Translations under genes and position numbers: made by a program | Notes under the pieces: generated by a model | The model's database searches: none | What the model saw: only the letters and a program-made list of their open reading frames with translations | What the model was told of the DNA's origin: nothing | Shown: positions 52,401 through 62,163 of the stretch, one piece after another | Numbering within the stretch: position 1 is the first letter of the stretch | Layout of the letters: each line of letters opens with the position of its first letter | NCBI RefSeq assembly: GCF_018613755.1 | Contig: NZ_JAGGPP010000027.1 | Coordinates: forward strand, 1-64,000 | From: Arthrobacter sp. ISL-72 | GTDB taxonomy: Bacteria > Actinomycetota > Actinomycetes > Actinomycetales > Micrococcaceae | Direction of reading: 5' to 3' | DNA: 64,000 nt

Positions 52401-54530
52401 TTAGATATCCAGGAATCTGACATCCTTGGCGTTTTGCTGAATGAAGTTTCGGCGGGATTCAACGTCCTCACCCATCAGCACCGTGAAGATCTGGTCCGCG
52501 GCCAGTGCATCATCCATCGTGACCTGGAGTAGGGTCCGGTTGTCCGGGTCCATGGTGGTGTCCCACAGTTCCGTGTAGTCCATCTCGCCAAGGCCCTTGT
52601 AGCGCTGGATGCCGTTGTCCTTCGGAATGCGGCGCCCCGCGGCCTGGCCAGCCACGAGCCGGGAGTCGCGTTCGCGGTCGCTGTACACGTAATCGTGCGG
52701 AGCATTGGACCACTTGATCCGGTACAGCGGCGGCTGAGCAAGGTACACGTAGCCGTTTTCGATGAGCGGGCGCATGTAGCGGAACAGGAGGGTCATCAGC
52801 AGGGTGGTAATGTGCTGGCCGTCAACGTCGGCATCAGCCATGAGCACGATCTTGTGGTACCGGAGTTTACTGAGGTCGAAGTCCTCGCCGATGCCCGTAC
52901 CGAAGGCGGTGATCATGGACTGGACCTCATTGTTGCCGAGGGCCTTGTCCAGGCGTGCCCGTTCCACGTTCAGGATCTTGCCGCGAAGGGGCAGGATGGC
53001 CTGCGTTTCCGGGTTCCGCCCGCGCTTGGCGGAGCCGCCGGCGGAGTCACCCTCCACGATGTAGACCTCGCACTTCGCGGGGTCCTTGGAGGAACAGTCG
53101 GACAGCTTGCCCGGCATGCCGAACGACTCAAGCGGGCTCTTGCGGCGGGCATTGTCCCGGGCCTTGCGGGCGGCCATCCGGGCCTGGGCAGCCGAAATGG
53201 CCTTGCGGATCACGTCGCGCGCCGGGCCGGGATTGCGTTCCAGCCAGTCGCCCAGACCGTCGGTGACCACGCGCTGGACGAAGCCCTTGACCTCGGAATT
53301 GCCGAGTTTGGTCTTGGTCTGGCCTTCGAACTGCGGTTCGGCCAGCTTCACGGAAATAACGGCCGTGAGCCCTTCACGGATGTCATCACCGGTGAGGTTG
53401 TCGTCTTTTTCCTTGATGATGTTCTTCTCGCGCGCGTAGCGGTTGATGAGCGACGTCATCGCGGCGCGGAAGCCCTCTTCGTGGGTGCCGCCCTCGTGCG
53501 TGTTGATGGTGTTGGCGTACGTGTGGACGCTTTCGGAGTAGGCGCTGGTCCACTGCATCGCCATTTCCAGGGCAATTTTCCGTTCCTTGTCCTCGGTCTC
53601 GAAGGCGATGACGTCCTCGTGGACCACATCAACCTTCTTGCCCGAGTTCAGGTGCTTGACGTAGTCCAGCAAGCCGTCGTCGTACTGGTACACAACCGTG
53701 CGGTGTTCAGCGGTGACTTCACCTTCGGTGACCACGGCATCAAGGTTCAGGTCGGCGTCGGGGTCCTCGACAGCCGCAGGGGTGCGTTCGTCCGTCAGCG
53801 TGATGCGCAGGCCCTTATTCAGGAACGCCATCTGCTGGAAGCGGGCACGGAGCGTCTCGAAATCGAATTCCGTGCTCTCGAAGATGCTGGCGTCCGGATA
53901 GAAGGTCTGCGTCGTACCGGTCTGGTCCGTCTCTTCACCTTGGACCAGGCTGCCCTGCGGCTTGCCGCCGTCGGCAAAGGACATTCGCCAGACGTGGCCT
54001 TGGCGCCGCACTTCCGTGTCCACCCGGCTGGAGAGGGCGTTGACCACTGAGATACCCACGCCGTGAAGGCCGCCGGAAACGGCATAGCCGCCGCCGCCGA
54101 ACTTTCCGCCGGCGTGCAGGATGGTCATAACGACTTCAACAGTGGGTTTGTGCTCGGTGGGGTGCATGTCCACGGGGATGCCGCGGCCGTCATCAACCAC
54201 CTTGACGCCGCCATCCGCCTGGAGAACAATCTCGATGTGGGTGCAGTACCCGGCGAGGGCTTCATCTACGGAGTTGTCCACCACTTCGTACACCAGGTGG
54301 TGGAGGCCGCGGGGTCCGGTGGATCCGATGTACATGCCGGGCCGTTTGCGGACGGCTTCAAGGCCTTCAAGGACGGTGATGTCGCTGGCACCGTATCCCT
54401 TGCGTTCGGCTGCCGCCGGCGCATCTGTTGCACGGGCATCCCCGGCCGCGGGTTCCACTGCCGGGATATCTGCATTGTCGTTAGCCACAGGCGCTTTCGA
54501 CTCCTCTGTATTCGTATGGCCGGCCGTCAC
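52401..54530 (-). CDS. gyrB: DNA gyrase subunit B
   Basis: The 709-residue ATPase subunit has a disordered first 45 residues. The GHKL ATP site (VRKRPGMYIGSTGPRGLHHL, VDDGRGIPVDMH, GKFGGGGYAVSGGLHGVGIS) and the TOPRIM domain (VEGDSAGGSAKRGRNPETQA, LRGKILNVERARLDK, MADADVDGQHITTLLMTLL) follow. It supplies ATP energy for supercoiling. The start is a GTG at 54530. The C-terminus ends FIQQNAKDVRFLDI as is usual. Confidence 0.98.
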   Translation of the reverse strand: MTAGHTNTEESKAPVANDNADIPAVEPAAGDARATDAPAAAERKGYGASDITVLEGLEAVRKRPGMYIGSTGPRGLHHLVYEVVDNSVDEALAGYCTHIEIVLQADGGVKVVDDGRGIPVDMHPTEHKPTVEVVMTILHAGGKFGGGGYAVSGGLHGVGISVVNALSSRVDTEVRRQGHVWRMSFADGGKPQGSLVQGEETDQTGTTQTFYPDASIFESTEFDFETLRARFQQMAFLNKGLRITLTDERTPAAVEDPDADLNLDAVVTEGEVTAEHRTVVYQYDDGLLDYVKHLNSGKKVDVVHEDVIAFETEDKERKIALEMAMQWTSAYSESVHTYANTINTHEGGTHEEGFRAAMTSLINRYAREKNIIKEKDDNLTGDDIREGLTAVISVKLAEPQFEGQTKTKLGNSEVKGFVQRVVTDGLGDWLERNPGPARDVIRKAISAAQARMAARKARDNARRKSPLESFGMPGKLSDCSSKDPAKCEVYIVEGDSAGGSAKRGRNPETQAILPLRGKILNVERARLDKALGNNEVQSMITAFGTGIGEDFDLSKLRYHKIVLMADADVDGQHITTLLMTLLFRYMRPLIENGYVYLAQPPLYRIKWSNAPHDYVYSDRERDSRLVAGQAAGRRIPKDNGIQRYKGLGEMDYTELWDTTMDPDNRTLLQVTMDDALAADQIFTVLMGEDVESRRNFIQQNAKDVRFLDI

Positions 54531-54899
54531 CGTCTCCGATAGAAGAGGATCCTGCCAACAGGCACGTCACTGATGACGCCGATTACTTCGTTGACTGGCG
54601 GAACCGTGCCCCGGCCGCAGGAAAGGCGCCGGAAAACGGACTCAGTCAACGTTTCACCGGCGCCCAGTTATCTACCCCGATTCTACCGTGTTGGAGAGCG
54701 TAAACCCGCATTCCAGGGCCGCAAACGCAGAGGAAAGTGGCGCTGGCTGGCCATTGGCTCTGCCTGCAAGGCTCCAGGGGTACCTTCTCTGGGTTCCTAT
54801 ACGGCCCAGGGCTCTTAGGGCGCCCTACACGCCGTTTGGCCAATTTTCAAGAGTCCGAGGTCCGGCGGACGGGACGGCGGCGGCCGCCATCGCATTTCG
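54531..54899. other. gene-free region upstream of gyrB
   Basis: On the minus strand TAGAAT and TAGATA occur around 54665-54690 and may be -10 elements for gyrB, without a clear -35. The palindrome agggcgccct near 54817 may be part of a weak hairpin after the DUF721 gene. Nothing coding is supported. Confidence 0.4.
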
Positions 54900-55457
54900 C
54901 TATCCGTAGGTGTCCCGGGGGCCGCGGCCGTTGACGGTGCGCCCGCCCTTCCGCCAGCTCGGCGCCGCGGGTCCCAGGACCTGGATCTTGGTAACAACGC
55001 CATCGCCCAGTTCGGCGCGGAATTTCTCCAGGAGGCTGAAGCTGAGCAGGCGCAGCTGCGTGGCCCACGCGGTGGAATCGCACCGCACATGGAGCGTGGT
55101 GTCGGTAAAGCTCTCCGGAGTGCAGTGCGCTGAAATTTCCGGTCCCACAAGGGTGTTCCATTCGGCCATGACCGATCCGACTGCCACCGGGGAGGTCCAG
55201 CCGCGCTCTGCCACCAGCCGTCCCACCACTTTGCCCAGGCCCAGCGGATCGCGGCCGGAGCCGTGGAATTGCGCAAAGCCCCGGGTTCCGGCCGCACTCC
55301 GGCCCGGCTTCTTCGCTCCGTTTCCGGGCGGCGGGGTCTTGCGCCGGATTTCCCCGCGAGCAGCAGCCGCTTCGCGCATCCGGTTGAGGGCCGCCTGCGC
55401 AGCATCGATTTCGTCGGGGTCGCGGCCGGGCTGAAGTCCGCCGGTGTCTTTATTCAT
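54900..55457 (-). CDS. DUF721 (DciA-like) protein
   Basis: The 185-residue protein has a charged N-terminal region and a DUF721 domain (residues 70-175; DPLGLGKVVGRLVAERGWTS, EWNTLVGPEISAHCTPESFT, LHVRCDSTAWATQLRLLSFS). Related DciA proteins load the replicative helicase in bacteria lacking DnaC, and the location by recF and dnaN fits a replication role. Its start overlaps the recF stop by ATGA. Confidence 0.92.
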   Translation of the reverse strand: MNKDTGGLQPGRDPDEIDAAQAALNRMREAAAARGEIRRKTPPPGNGAKKPGRSAAGTRGFAQFHGSGRDPLGLGKVVGRLVAERGWTSPVAVGSVMAEWNTLVGPEISAHCTPESFTDTTLHVRCDSTAWATQLRLLSFSLLEKFRAELGDGVVTKIQVLGPAAPSWRKGGRTVNGRGPRDTYG

Positions 55458-56659
55458 CGGGATTCCGACTCCTCGATTCCTCCCGGGACAACCTTCACCC
55501 GCCGCCCGGTAAGCTCTTCCGGTATATCGGCGTCGACGGCGGCGGTCACCAGCACCTGTTCGGCGCCGGATACTATTGCCGCCAGTTTACGCCGACGCTG
55601 GACGTCCAGTTCGGCAAACACGTCGTCCAAGATAAGGATCGGTGCGGACCCGCCGGTGCGGGCGTCGTCGAGCATGACGTAGTAGGACGCCAGCCGCAGG
55701 GAGAGGCACATGGACCATGTTTCCCCGTGGGATGCGTAGCCTTTGGCCGGCGCTTCGCCGAGGATGAGCTCCACGTCGTCCCGGTGCGGTCCAACAAGTG
55801 AAATGCCCCGCTCCAGTTCCTTGCGGCGGGACGCCGCGAAAGCCTGTACATAGCGTTCGGTCAGCTCCGCCACGGACAGCAGCCGGAGGTCCTCAACGCG
55901 TCCGACGGCGGAGGGGTCGGCAGCGTACCCGGCATCGGCGCCGTCGTCGTCCAGTAAGTCCTGGAGCGTGGACCGGTATATCGCGTCGGCCTCCTTGGAC
56001 CCGTCAGTCAACTGGGCATAGGCCGCTCTCAGGTGCGGCCTGATCCGGTCCACCAGTTCGAGCCGCGCGTGTAGCAGTTCGGCACCGGCGCGGGCCATGT
56101 GCTGGTCCCAAACATCCAAGGTCGCCTCGTGCCCGGAAGTGAACTTCCCGGCGCGGGCCGACTTCAGGAGGGCGTTCCGCTGTTTGAGGACGCGGTCGTA
56201 ATCGGTCCGGGTGGCTGAATGGCGCGGCATAAGGCTGACCAGCAGTTCATCGAGGAAACGCCGCCGGTTGGAGGGATCACCCTTCACCAGGGCCAGGTCT
56301 TCCGGGGCAAAGAGCACCGTCTGGCAGATGCCGAGGATGTCACGGGCGCGGACGGGGTTGCTTCGGTTGATGCGTCCCCGGTTGGCGCGGTTACCGTTGA
56401 TTTCCAGTTCCAGCACGGTGGACTGCCCGCCCCGGACCAGTTTGGCCCGGATCACGGCACGCTCGGTCCCGAACCGCAGCAGCGGCGCATCTGAACTTAC
56501 CCTGTGGGAGCTGAGCGTGGCCAGGTACCCGACAGCCTCCATGAGGTTGGTCTTGCCGATGCCGTTGTAGCCTACGAGCACCGTCACCCCGGGTTCGAGG
56601 CTGAGGTCCACTTGGGCATAACTGCGAAAATCGGTCAGCGAAAGCTTTTCTAGGTACAC
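55454..56659 (-). CDS. recF: DNA replication and repair protein RecF
   Basis: The 401-residue SMC-like ATPase starts MYLEKLSLTDFRSYAQVDLS. It has Walker A in VLVGYNGIGKTNLMEAVGYL, the signature ASHGETWSMCLSLRLASYYV and Walker B in PILILDDVFAELDVQRRRKL. It loads RecA at gaps with RecO and RecR. A GTG start at 56659 is used. It is followed by DUF721 in the conserved order. Confidence 0.97.
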   Translation of the reverse strand: MYLEKLSLTDFRSYAQVDLSLEPGVTVLVGYNGIGKTNLMEAVGYLATLSSHRVSSDAPLLRFGTERAVIRAKLVRGGQSTVLELEINGNRANRGRINRSNPVRARDILGICQTVLFAPEDLALVKGDPSNRRRFLDELLVSLMPRHSATRTDYDRVLKQRNALLKSARAGKFTSGHEATLDVWDQHMARAGAELLHARLELVDRIRPHLRAAYAQLTDGSKEADAIYRSTLQDLLDDDGADAGYAADPSAVGRVEDLRLLSVAELTERYVQAFAASRRKELERGISLVGPHRDDVELILGEAPAKGYASHGETWSMCLSLRLASYYVMLDDARTGGSAPILILDDVFAELDVQRRRKLAAIVSGAEQVLVTAAVDADIPEELTGRRVKVVPGGIEESESR

Positions 56660-56695
56660 GCCGTCTTCAGGATTCCCGGACTGCCCGCACTGCCG

Positions 56696-57580
56696 TTACT
56701 TTGCCGGACGGGTGGCATGCCCGCCGAACTGATGCCGCAGGGCGGACACCATCTTCATCGCCGGAGAGTTGTCCTCGCGGGAGGAGAAGCGTGCAAACAG
56801 GGCTGCCGTGATGGCCGGAGCGGGTACCGCGTTGGCGATTGCCTCTTCGACGGTCCAGCGGCCTTCGCCGGAATCTTCGACGTAGTCGTCGATCGAGGCC
56901 AGGCCGGGATCTTCATCGAGTGCCTTGACCATGAGGTCCAGGAGCCAGGAACGCACAACGGTTCCCTTCTGCCAGGCGCGGAAGGTTCCGGGAAGGTCGG
57001 TGACGATGTCCTTGGCGGCCAGGAGTTCGTATCCCTCGGCATAGGCCTGCATGAGTCCGTACTCAATGCCGTTGTGCACCATCTTGGCGTAGTGGCCCGC
57101 GCCGATTCCGCCAACGTGGACGAAGCTGTCGGCCCGCTCACCTTCAGGACGGAGCGCGTCAAACACGGGCATGGCCCGTTCGATGTCTGCGGCGTCGCCG
57201 CCTGCCATCAGCCCGTAGCCGTTCTGCAGGCCCCAGACACCGCCGGAGACGCCGCAGTCCGCGAAGCGGATGCCCTTCTCAGCCAGCGCAGCGCCGTGTT
57301 TCTGATCCTCTGTGAAGCGGGAGTTGCCGCCGTCGATCACCAAGTCGCCGGCGTCGAGCTTGGAACCGAGCTCGCTGATCACGACGTCGGTGATCTCGCC
57401 TGCCGGAACCATGACCCAGATAATGCGGGGTGCAGGAACAGCGGCGATGAGTTCATCAACAGTGGCGACGTCGGTGAGGTCCGGATTCCGGTCGAAACCG
57501 GTCACCTCGATGCCGCCCTTGCGCAGTCTCTCGCGCATGTTGAAGCCCATTTTTCCAAGGCCGATTAGTCCGATGTGCAC
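56696..57580 (-). CDS. gnd: 6-phosphogluconate dehydrogenase, decarboxylating (short NAD-type)
   Basis: The 294-residue enzyme is the short Gnd type. It has MHIGLIGLGKMGFNMRERLR (Rossmann fold), VIDGGNSRFTEDQKHGAALA, GVSGGVWGLQNGYGLMAGGD and the catalytic lysine and asparagine in HYAKMVHNGIEYGLMQAYAE. It makes ribulose 5-phosphate and CO2 in the pentose phosphate pathway. The GTG at 57580 is the start. Presence between dnaN and recF is the normal actinobacterial order. Confidence 0.95.
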   Translation of the reverse strand: MHIGLIGLGKMGFNMRERLRKGGIEVTGFDRNPDLTDVATVDELIAAVPAPRIIWVMVPAGEITDVVISELGSKLDAGDLVIDGGNSRFTEDQKHGAALAEKGIRFADCGVSGGVWGLQNGYGLMAGGDAADIERAMPVFDALRPEGERADSFVHVGGIGAGHYAKMVHNGIEYGLMQAYAEGYELLAAKDIVTDLPGTFRAWQKGTVVRSWLLDLMVKALDEDPGLASIDDYVEDSGEGRWTVEEAIANAVPAPAITAALFARFSSREDNSPAMKMVSALRHQFGGHATRPAK

Positions 57581-57618
57581 GTGGGAACTCTTTTCTGCGC
57601 TGGGGGTGGTGGCGGAAA

Positions 57619-58743
57619 TTAGTTGGGCAGGCGCACCGGCATAACCAGGTACCGGTAGTCGTCCTGGTCTTCGCCGTCGGCGTCGACCTGGGCCGTGATC
57701 ATGGCCGGCTTCGGCGCCGTGGTGAAGGAGAACCGGACGAACTTGGTTTCGATGACGCTCAGGCCCTCAATGAGGTAGTGCGGGTTGAAGGCCACGGTGA
57801 TTTCGTCGCCGGTTAGCTGTGCTTCAAGTTCCTCGGAAGCCTGGGCGTCCTCGCCTGTGCCGGCATCGAGGTGGAGCTGGCCTTCGGTGAAGGCAAGCCG
57901 GACCGGGGTGTTGCGTTCGGCAACGAGCGAGACGCGCCGGACAGCTTCGACGAGTTCCTGGGTCTGCACTGTGGCGTGAATCGGGGTGGCATCCGGGAAC
58001 AGTGACCGGATCTTAGGGTAGTCGCCGTCCACGAGGAGGGAGGTGGTGGTGCGTCCGCCGCTTTCGAATCCGATCAGGCGGCTGTCGTCGTCGGCCAGTG
58101 CGAGGTTGATGTCTCCGCTGTTGCCAAGGGTTTTGGCAACTTCGTTGAGGGTCTTCGCCTTGACCAGGGCGCTGGTGGAGATGCCGGCATTGACGGGCTT
58201 CCAGGGGACTTCGCGCATGGCGAGGCGGTAGCGGTCTGTTGCCAGCAGCGTGATGAGGTCGTCCTCGATCTCCATCCGGACGCCGGTCAGGATCGGCAAG
58301 GTGTCGTCCTTGCTGGCGGCGATGATCACCTGGGACACAGCCTGCGCGAAGGAGTCTCCCGGAACCGTCCCGCTGATGGTGGGCAACGCTGGCAGCGGCG
58401 GGTACTCTGCCTCGGGCATGGTGGCGAGGTGGAAGCTGCTTCGGCGGCAGGTGAGCGTGACTTTGTTGCCGTCGGTTTCGACGTCAACGGGAGCGGAGGG
58501 CAGGCTGCGGCAGATGTCTGCAAGGAGGCGGCCGGAAACCAGGATGGTGCCTTCAACGCTGATGTCAGCCGGGATTTCGAGGCGAGCCGACGTTTCGTAG
58601 TCAAAACTCGAGAGGCTCACGGTGCCGGACTCGGCCTTGAGCAAAAGCCCGGAAAGCACCGGAACCGGCGGCCGCGGAGACAACGATCGGGCGGTCCATG
58701 TAACGGCTTCTGCCAGGACGTCCCGTTCGACTCTGAACTTCAC
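57619..58743 (-). CDS. dnaN: DNA polymerase III beta subunit (sliding clamp)
   Basis: The 374-residue clamp has the usual three domains, beginning MKFRVERDVLAEAVTWTARS, with PVLSGLLLKAESGTVSLSSF, TDRYRLAMREVPWKP and the C-terminal YLVMPVRLPN. It keeps the polymerase on DNA. The GTG at 58743 is the start. dnaA lies 537 bp upstream on the same strand. Confidence 0.98.
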   Translation of the reverse strand: MKFRVERDVLAEAVTWTARSLSPRPPVPVLSGLLLKAESGTVSLSSFDYETSARLEIPADISVEGTILVSGRLLADICRSLPSAPVDVETDGNKVTLTCRRSSFHLATMPEAEYPPLPALPTISGTVPGDSFAQAVSQVIIAASKDDTLPILTGVRMEIEDDLITLLATDRYRLAMREVPWKPVNAGISTSALVKAKTLNEVAKTLGNSGDINLALADDDSRLIGFESGGRTTTSLLVDGDYPKIRSLFPDATPIHATVQTQELVEAVRRVSLVAERNTPVRLAFTEGQLHLDAGTGEDAQASEELEAQLTGDEITVAFNPHYLIEGLSVIETKFVRFSFTTAPKPAMITAQVDADGEDQDDYRYLVMPVRLPN

Positions 58744-59280
58744 GGAAGGGTGCCGCCTTTCATTGCTGCTGCCATTTTCTCAACGGGAACTCCCGCAGGG
58801 AGTTCGAAGAACCTTGCCCCCGGACACCGGAACCTGCATGGTCCGCGCTTGCTGAACCACAAACAGACCCAAGGATGGGAGCGCTGCTGACAGCTTAGCC
58901 GGAAGACCCGGGATTTCCCCATCTCCCGGCAGGCACCCTGGCCCTTCCGGTCCGAGGACACGGGGCCGGGCCGGGGGCGGAACGAGATTGTTGTTTGAGG
59001 GAATTTCAATTTTTTGGGATTAGTAGTGTTAATAACTGCTGTGGAAACTGTGGATAACCCCGTCCTGCGGCACCGTTCCGCGGTTAAGCCCTGTTCATCC
59101 GCTGTGGGCGATGCAGGTTTTAAACAGGGTGTGGATGGGGACAACTTTTTCGGCCGTTTCGCTGATCCACAGATGCCTTAAGGGTTTTAAGCCCATTAAC
59201 CGCAGTTGTCCCCTTAACTATCCACAGGCTTATCCACATGCGCCTGTTAATAAGGTATGGAGGCGGGGTGGAAACCGGCT
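58744..59280. other. dnaA-dnaN intergenic region with DnaA boxes, oriC candidate
   Basis: Perfect DnaA boxes lie at 59049-59057(-) and 59230-59238(+). One-mismatch boxes lie at 59163-59171(+) and 59218-59226(+). GTTAATAAC at 59028-59036 precedes one box, and the stretch around 59000-59040 is AT-rich. This is the classical oriC position and probably also holds the dnaN promoter. Confidence 0.78.
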
Positions 59281-60702
59281 TTAGGAATCCCGCTGCTGCT
59301 GCTTGATGCGGTTGGTCAGCTCCGTAACCTGGTTGTAGATCACACGGCGCTCGGCCATCAGTTCGCGGATCTTGCGGTCTGCGTGGATCACGGTGGTGTG
59401 GTCGCGGCCGCCAAGCTCCTGCCCGATCTTGGGAAGTGACATGTCCGTCAGCTCACGGCACAGATACATCGCGATCTGGCGGGCCGTTACGAGCGTGCGG
59501 GTGCGGGACTTGCTGCAGAGCTCCTCCATGCTGAGCTTGAAGTAGTCCGCGGTCTGGGTCAGGATCTGGGCCGACGTGATCTCCTGGGCGCCGTCGTCCG
59601 TGATGAGGTCCTTGAGCACCATTTCGGCAAGGGCTACATCCACCGGCTGGCGGTTCAGGCTGGCGAAAGCAGTGACGCGGATGAGTGCGCCTTCCAGTTC
59701 GCGGATGTTGCTGGAGATCTTGGACGCGATGTACTCGAGGGCGTCGTCCGGTGCGGAGAGGCCTTCGCTCAGGGCCTTCTTCCGGAGGATCGCGATGCGG
59801 GTCTCCAGTTCCGGCGGCTGGATGTCAGTCAGCAGGCCCCATTCGAAGCGGGACTTCATCCGGTCTTCGAAACCTGCCAGCAGCTTGGGCGGCTGGTCCG
59901 AGGTGATGACCACCTGCTTGTTGTTGTTGTGCAGGGCGTTGAACGTGTGGAAGAACTCCTCAAGCGTCCGGTCCTTGCCGGCCAGGAACTGGATGTCATC
60001 GATCAGCAGCACATCGACGTTCCGGTACGTGGTCTTGAAGCTGGTTCCCTCATCGTCCCGGATGGAGTTGATGAAGTCGTTGGTGAACTCTTCGGAGTTC
60101 ACGTAGCGGACGCGGATCCCGCTGTAGAGCCGGCGGGCGTAGTGGCCGATTGCGTGCAGCAGGTGGGTTTTTCCAAGTCCGGAGTCACCGTAGATGAACA
60201 GCGGGTTGTAGGCCTTGGCCGGCGCTTCCGCGACGGCGACTGCGGCCGCATGGGCGAACCGGTTGGAGGATCCGATCACAAAGGTGTCGAAGACGTACTT
60301 CGGGTTCAGCCTGCCGAATTCATGGGAAGTGCTCGGCAGCATGGGCTGCGGCTTCTGCTCCACGGTGGGATCGGTCGCCAGGGAAAGTTCGACGGCGGGT
60401 TCCGGCTCCGTGTGGAGGGGCACCAGATCGGTATCGACGTCGATGGCGCAGCGGATGTCGTCGGAGAAGACACTGTGCAGGGCGTCGTCGAGTGCTTCCT
60501 TGACCTGGGTCTGGAGGACTTCACGCGTGAGTTCGTTGGGAACGGCCACCAGGAGGGTGGACCCTATCAGTCCCTGGGCCTGGGCAAGGATTACGAAGCC
60601 GCGCTGCCGTGGTGAAACCCGGTGGTCCTGCTCCAGCAGACTCACAACCCGACGCCAGGAACTTCCGACAGTATTCGCGTGGTTGGCTTCGTCTACTGTC
60701 AT
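59281..60702 (-). CDS. dnaA: chromosomal replication initiator protein DnaA
   Basis: The 473-residue AAA+ protein has domain I at the N-terminus and a linker. ATPase motifs are FIYGDSGLGKTHLLHAIGHY (Walker A) and DVLLIDDIQFLAGKDRTLEE (Walker B). The DNA-binding domain IV carries the DnaA signature GGRDHTTVIHADRKI near the C-terminus. It opens oriC and controls its own expression. The ATG at 60702 is preferred over the TTG just upstream. Confidence 0.98.
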   Translation of the reverse strand: MTVDEANHANTVGSSWRRVVSLLEQDHRVSPRQRGFVILAQAQGLIGSTLLVAVPNELTREVLQTQVKEALDDALHSVFSDDIRCAIDVDTDLVPLHTEPEPAVELSLATDPTVEQKPQPMLPSTSHEFGRLNPKYVFDTFVIGSSNRFAHAAAVAVAEAPAKAYNPLFIYGDSGLGKTHLLHAIGHYARRLYSGIRVRYVNSEEFTNDFINSIRDDEGTSFKTTYRNVDVLLIDDIQFLAGKDRTLEEFFHTFNALHNNNKQVVITSDQPPKLLAGFEDRMKSRFEWGLLTDIQPPELETRIAILRKKALSEGLSAPDDALEYIASKISSNIRELEGALIRVTAFASLNRQPVDVALAEMVLKDLITDDGAQEITSAQILTQTADYFKLSMEELCSKSRTRTLVTARQIAMYLCRELTDMSLPKIGQELGGRDHTTVIHADRKIRELMAERRVIYNQVTELTNRIKQQQRDS

Positions 60703-61168
60703 CAATCAGTTCCTCAAACTTGCTTGCCTGCATTACCTGCAGCCACAAGCACAGAACCAGGGGTTGCGTTCGGGCTTAATCCACAGGGTTATACACAGAG
60801 CGTGGATAATCGGCTACTGAGCCACTCTAGGGGATCAAAAGCCTAGAAGATAGCTGGGTAGAGGCTTGTGGATAATTACACGGTTGTGGTTCGAAATCGG
60901 GCCATGTGAGCTACTTCATCCACAGGCTGTGGGCAGGGGTTAACCACAGCGGGGCAGGGGCAGTGAAGGTTGGGCCGGTTTGACTGGGGCGCGCTTTTTG
61001 GCCTAACGTTGTGAAGTCCTTTGTGTCCGCTTTTCGACCTCATTTGAATCTCTCTGACGTTCTGCGTCCTATGAGCCGAGGCAGCGTGCATATACAAAAC
61101 TTAGCGTCGGCCAGTTCTTCCCCTTATTGATCGGGTGGGCGCACCTTTGATCCACTGGAGTAACTAAC
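60703..61168. other. dnaA-rpmH intergenic region with DnaA boxes
   Basis: A perfect DnaA box lies at 60867-60875(-). One-mismatch boxes lie at 60777-60785(+), 60789-60797(+), 60801-60809(-), 60916-60924(+) and 60940-60948(+). The region holds the divergent promoters of dnaA and rpmH and may be part of a bipartite origin. Confidence 0.75.
60980..61009 (+). promoter_or_regulatory. rpmH promoter
   Basis: TTGACT at 60980-60985 and TAACGT at 61004-61009 are separated by 18 bp and lie about 160 bp before rpmH. This is a good primary sigma factor promoter. Confidence 0.65.
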
Positions 61169-61306
61169 GTGAGCAAGCGGACTTTTCAGCCGAATAACCG
61201 CCGTCGAGCCAAGAAGCACGGCTTCCGCCTTCGTATGCGTACCCGTGCCGGCCGCGCCATCCTGGCAGCCCGTCGTGGCAAGGGCCGCACCGAACTGTCG
61301 GCCTAA
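61169..61306 (+). CDS. rpmH: 50S ribosomal protein L34
   Basis: The 45-residue protein starts at the GTG at 61169: SKRTFQPNNRRRAKKHGFRL, then RMRTRAGRAILAARRGKGRT. This is the full L34 consensus, highly basic. It binds 23S rRNA. It is followed by rnpA as in nearly all bacteria. Confidence 0.98.
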   Translation: MSKRTFQPNNRRRAKKHGFRLRMRTRAGRAILAARRGKGRTELSA

Positions 61307-61348
61307 ACACACTGACTCGTCGGTCAACATCCCTTTGCGAGTTTAACG

Positions 61349-61759
61349 GTGCTAGCCACCAGGAACCGTCTGAGGACTTCAACCGATTTTTCAACAACTG
61401 TACGTTCCGGCGTCCGCAATGGACGCCGGAACGTAGTGTTATATACGGTAGCTATTGCTGCTGACGAACCAAGCCGGATCGGATTCATCGTTTCCAAAAG
61501 TGTCGGGAACGCTGTGGTCAGGAACCTCGTTAAGAGGAGACTGAGAGAAGCCGGAGCTTTGTCGTTGCAGGAGTACGGTACCGGGTTCGCCATTGTGGTC
61601 CGGGCTCTGCCCGCGGCCGCGTCCGCCAGCTGGGACCAACTGCTGGCAGACTACAACGCCGCTCTGGAAACGACCATGAAACGGCTGGGCGGCCGCCTTC
61701 CTCGGGCCGCGTCAGCGGTTTCACGGCAAACTACACAGGAAGGGACACCGCGTGCGTAA
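61349..61759 (+). CDS. rnpA: ribonuclease P protein component
   Basis: The 136-residue protein begins MLATRNRLRTSTDFSTTVRS at a GTG. It contains the RNR motif in GNAVVRNLVKRRLREAGAL, which binds the RNase P RNA. It assists 5' processing of tRNA precursors. Its C-terminal 20 residues are a variable extension. It overlaps yidD by 8 bp. Confidence 0.96.
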   Translation: MLATRNRLRTSTDFSTTVRSGVRNGRRNVVLYTVAIAADEPSRIGFIVSKSVGNAVVRNLVKRRLREAGALSLQEYGTGFAIVVRALPAAASASWDQLLADYNAALETTMKRLGGRLPRAASAVSRQTTQEGTPRA

Positions 61760-62147
61760 CGCCATTGCCGCCGTCGTCCGTTCCTTCAAACCAGCAGCGG
61801 TCCTCCTGGGCAAAGCCCTGTGGAACCTGCCCCGAAACTTTCTGATCCTGCTGCTGATGGCCTACCGCAAGGTGATTTCGCCCTTGTACGGCCAGGTCTG
61901 CCGCTTCTTTCCTTCATGTTCGGCCTATGCCCTCGAAGCAATCACCGTGCACGGTGCCGTCAAGGGAAGCTGGCTTGCGGCGCGGCGCCTCGCGCGCTGC
62001 CATCCTTGGAACGCCGGCGGCGTGGACCACGTCCCCGCCGGCCACCGCCACTGGCCCGAACACCAGACCCCCACAATTGTTGTGCTGAACAACCCGGACA
62101 AGTACCTGGCTGCTCGGACTGATGAAGAAGGCCGCGCTGCGGCCTGA
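61752..62147 (+). CDS. yidD: membrane protein insertion efficiency factor YidD
   Basis: The 131-residue protein has the YidD core LLMAYRKVISPLYGQVCRFF, PSCSAYALEAITVHGAVKGS and LARCHPWNAGGVDHVP. Its cysteines and basic residues are those of the family. It helps YidC insert membrane proteins. It is longer than many YidD proteins, with a 25-residue N-terminal extension and a C-terminal tail. The GTG at 61752 lies in the rnpA end. Confidence 0.95.
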   Translation: MRNAIAAVVRSFKPAAVLLGKALWNLPRNFLILLLMAYRKVISPLYGQVCRFFPSCSAYALEAITVHGAVKGSWLAARRLARCHPWNAGGVDHVPAGHRHWPEHQTPTIVVLNNPDKYLAARTDEEGRAAA

Positions 62148-62163
62148 CGAATAGGGATATCGT

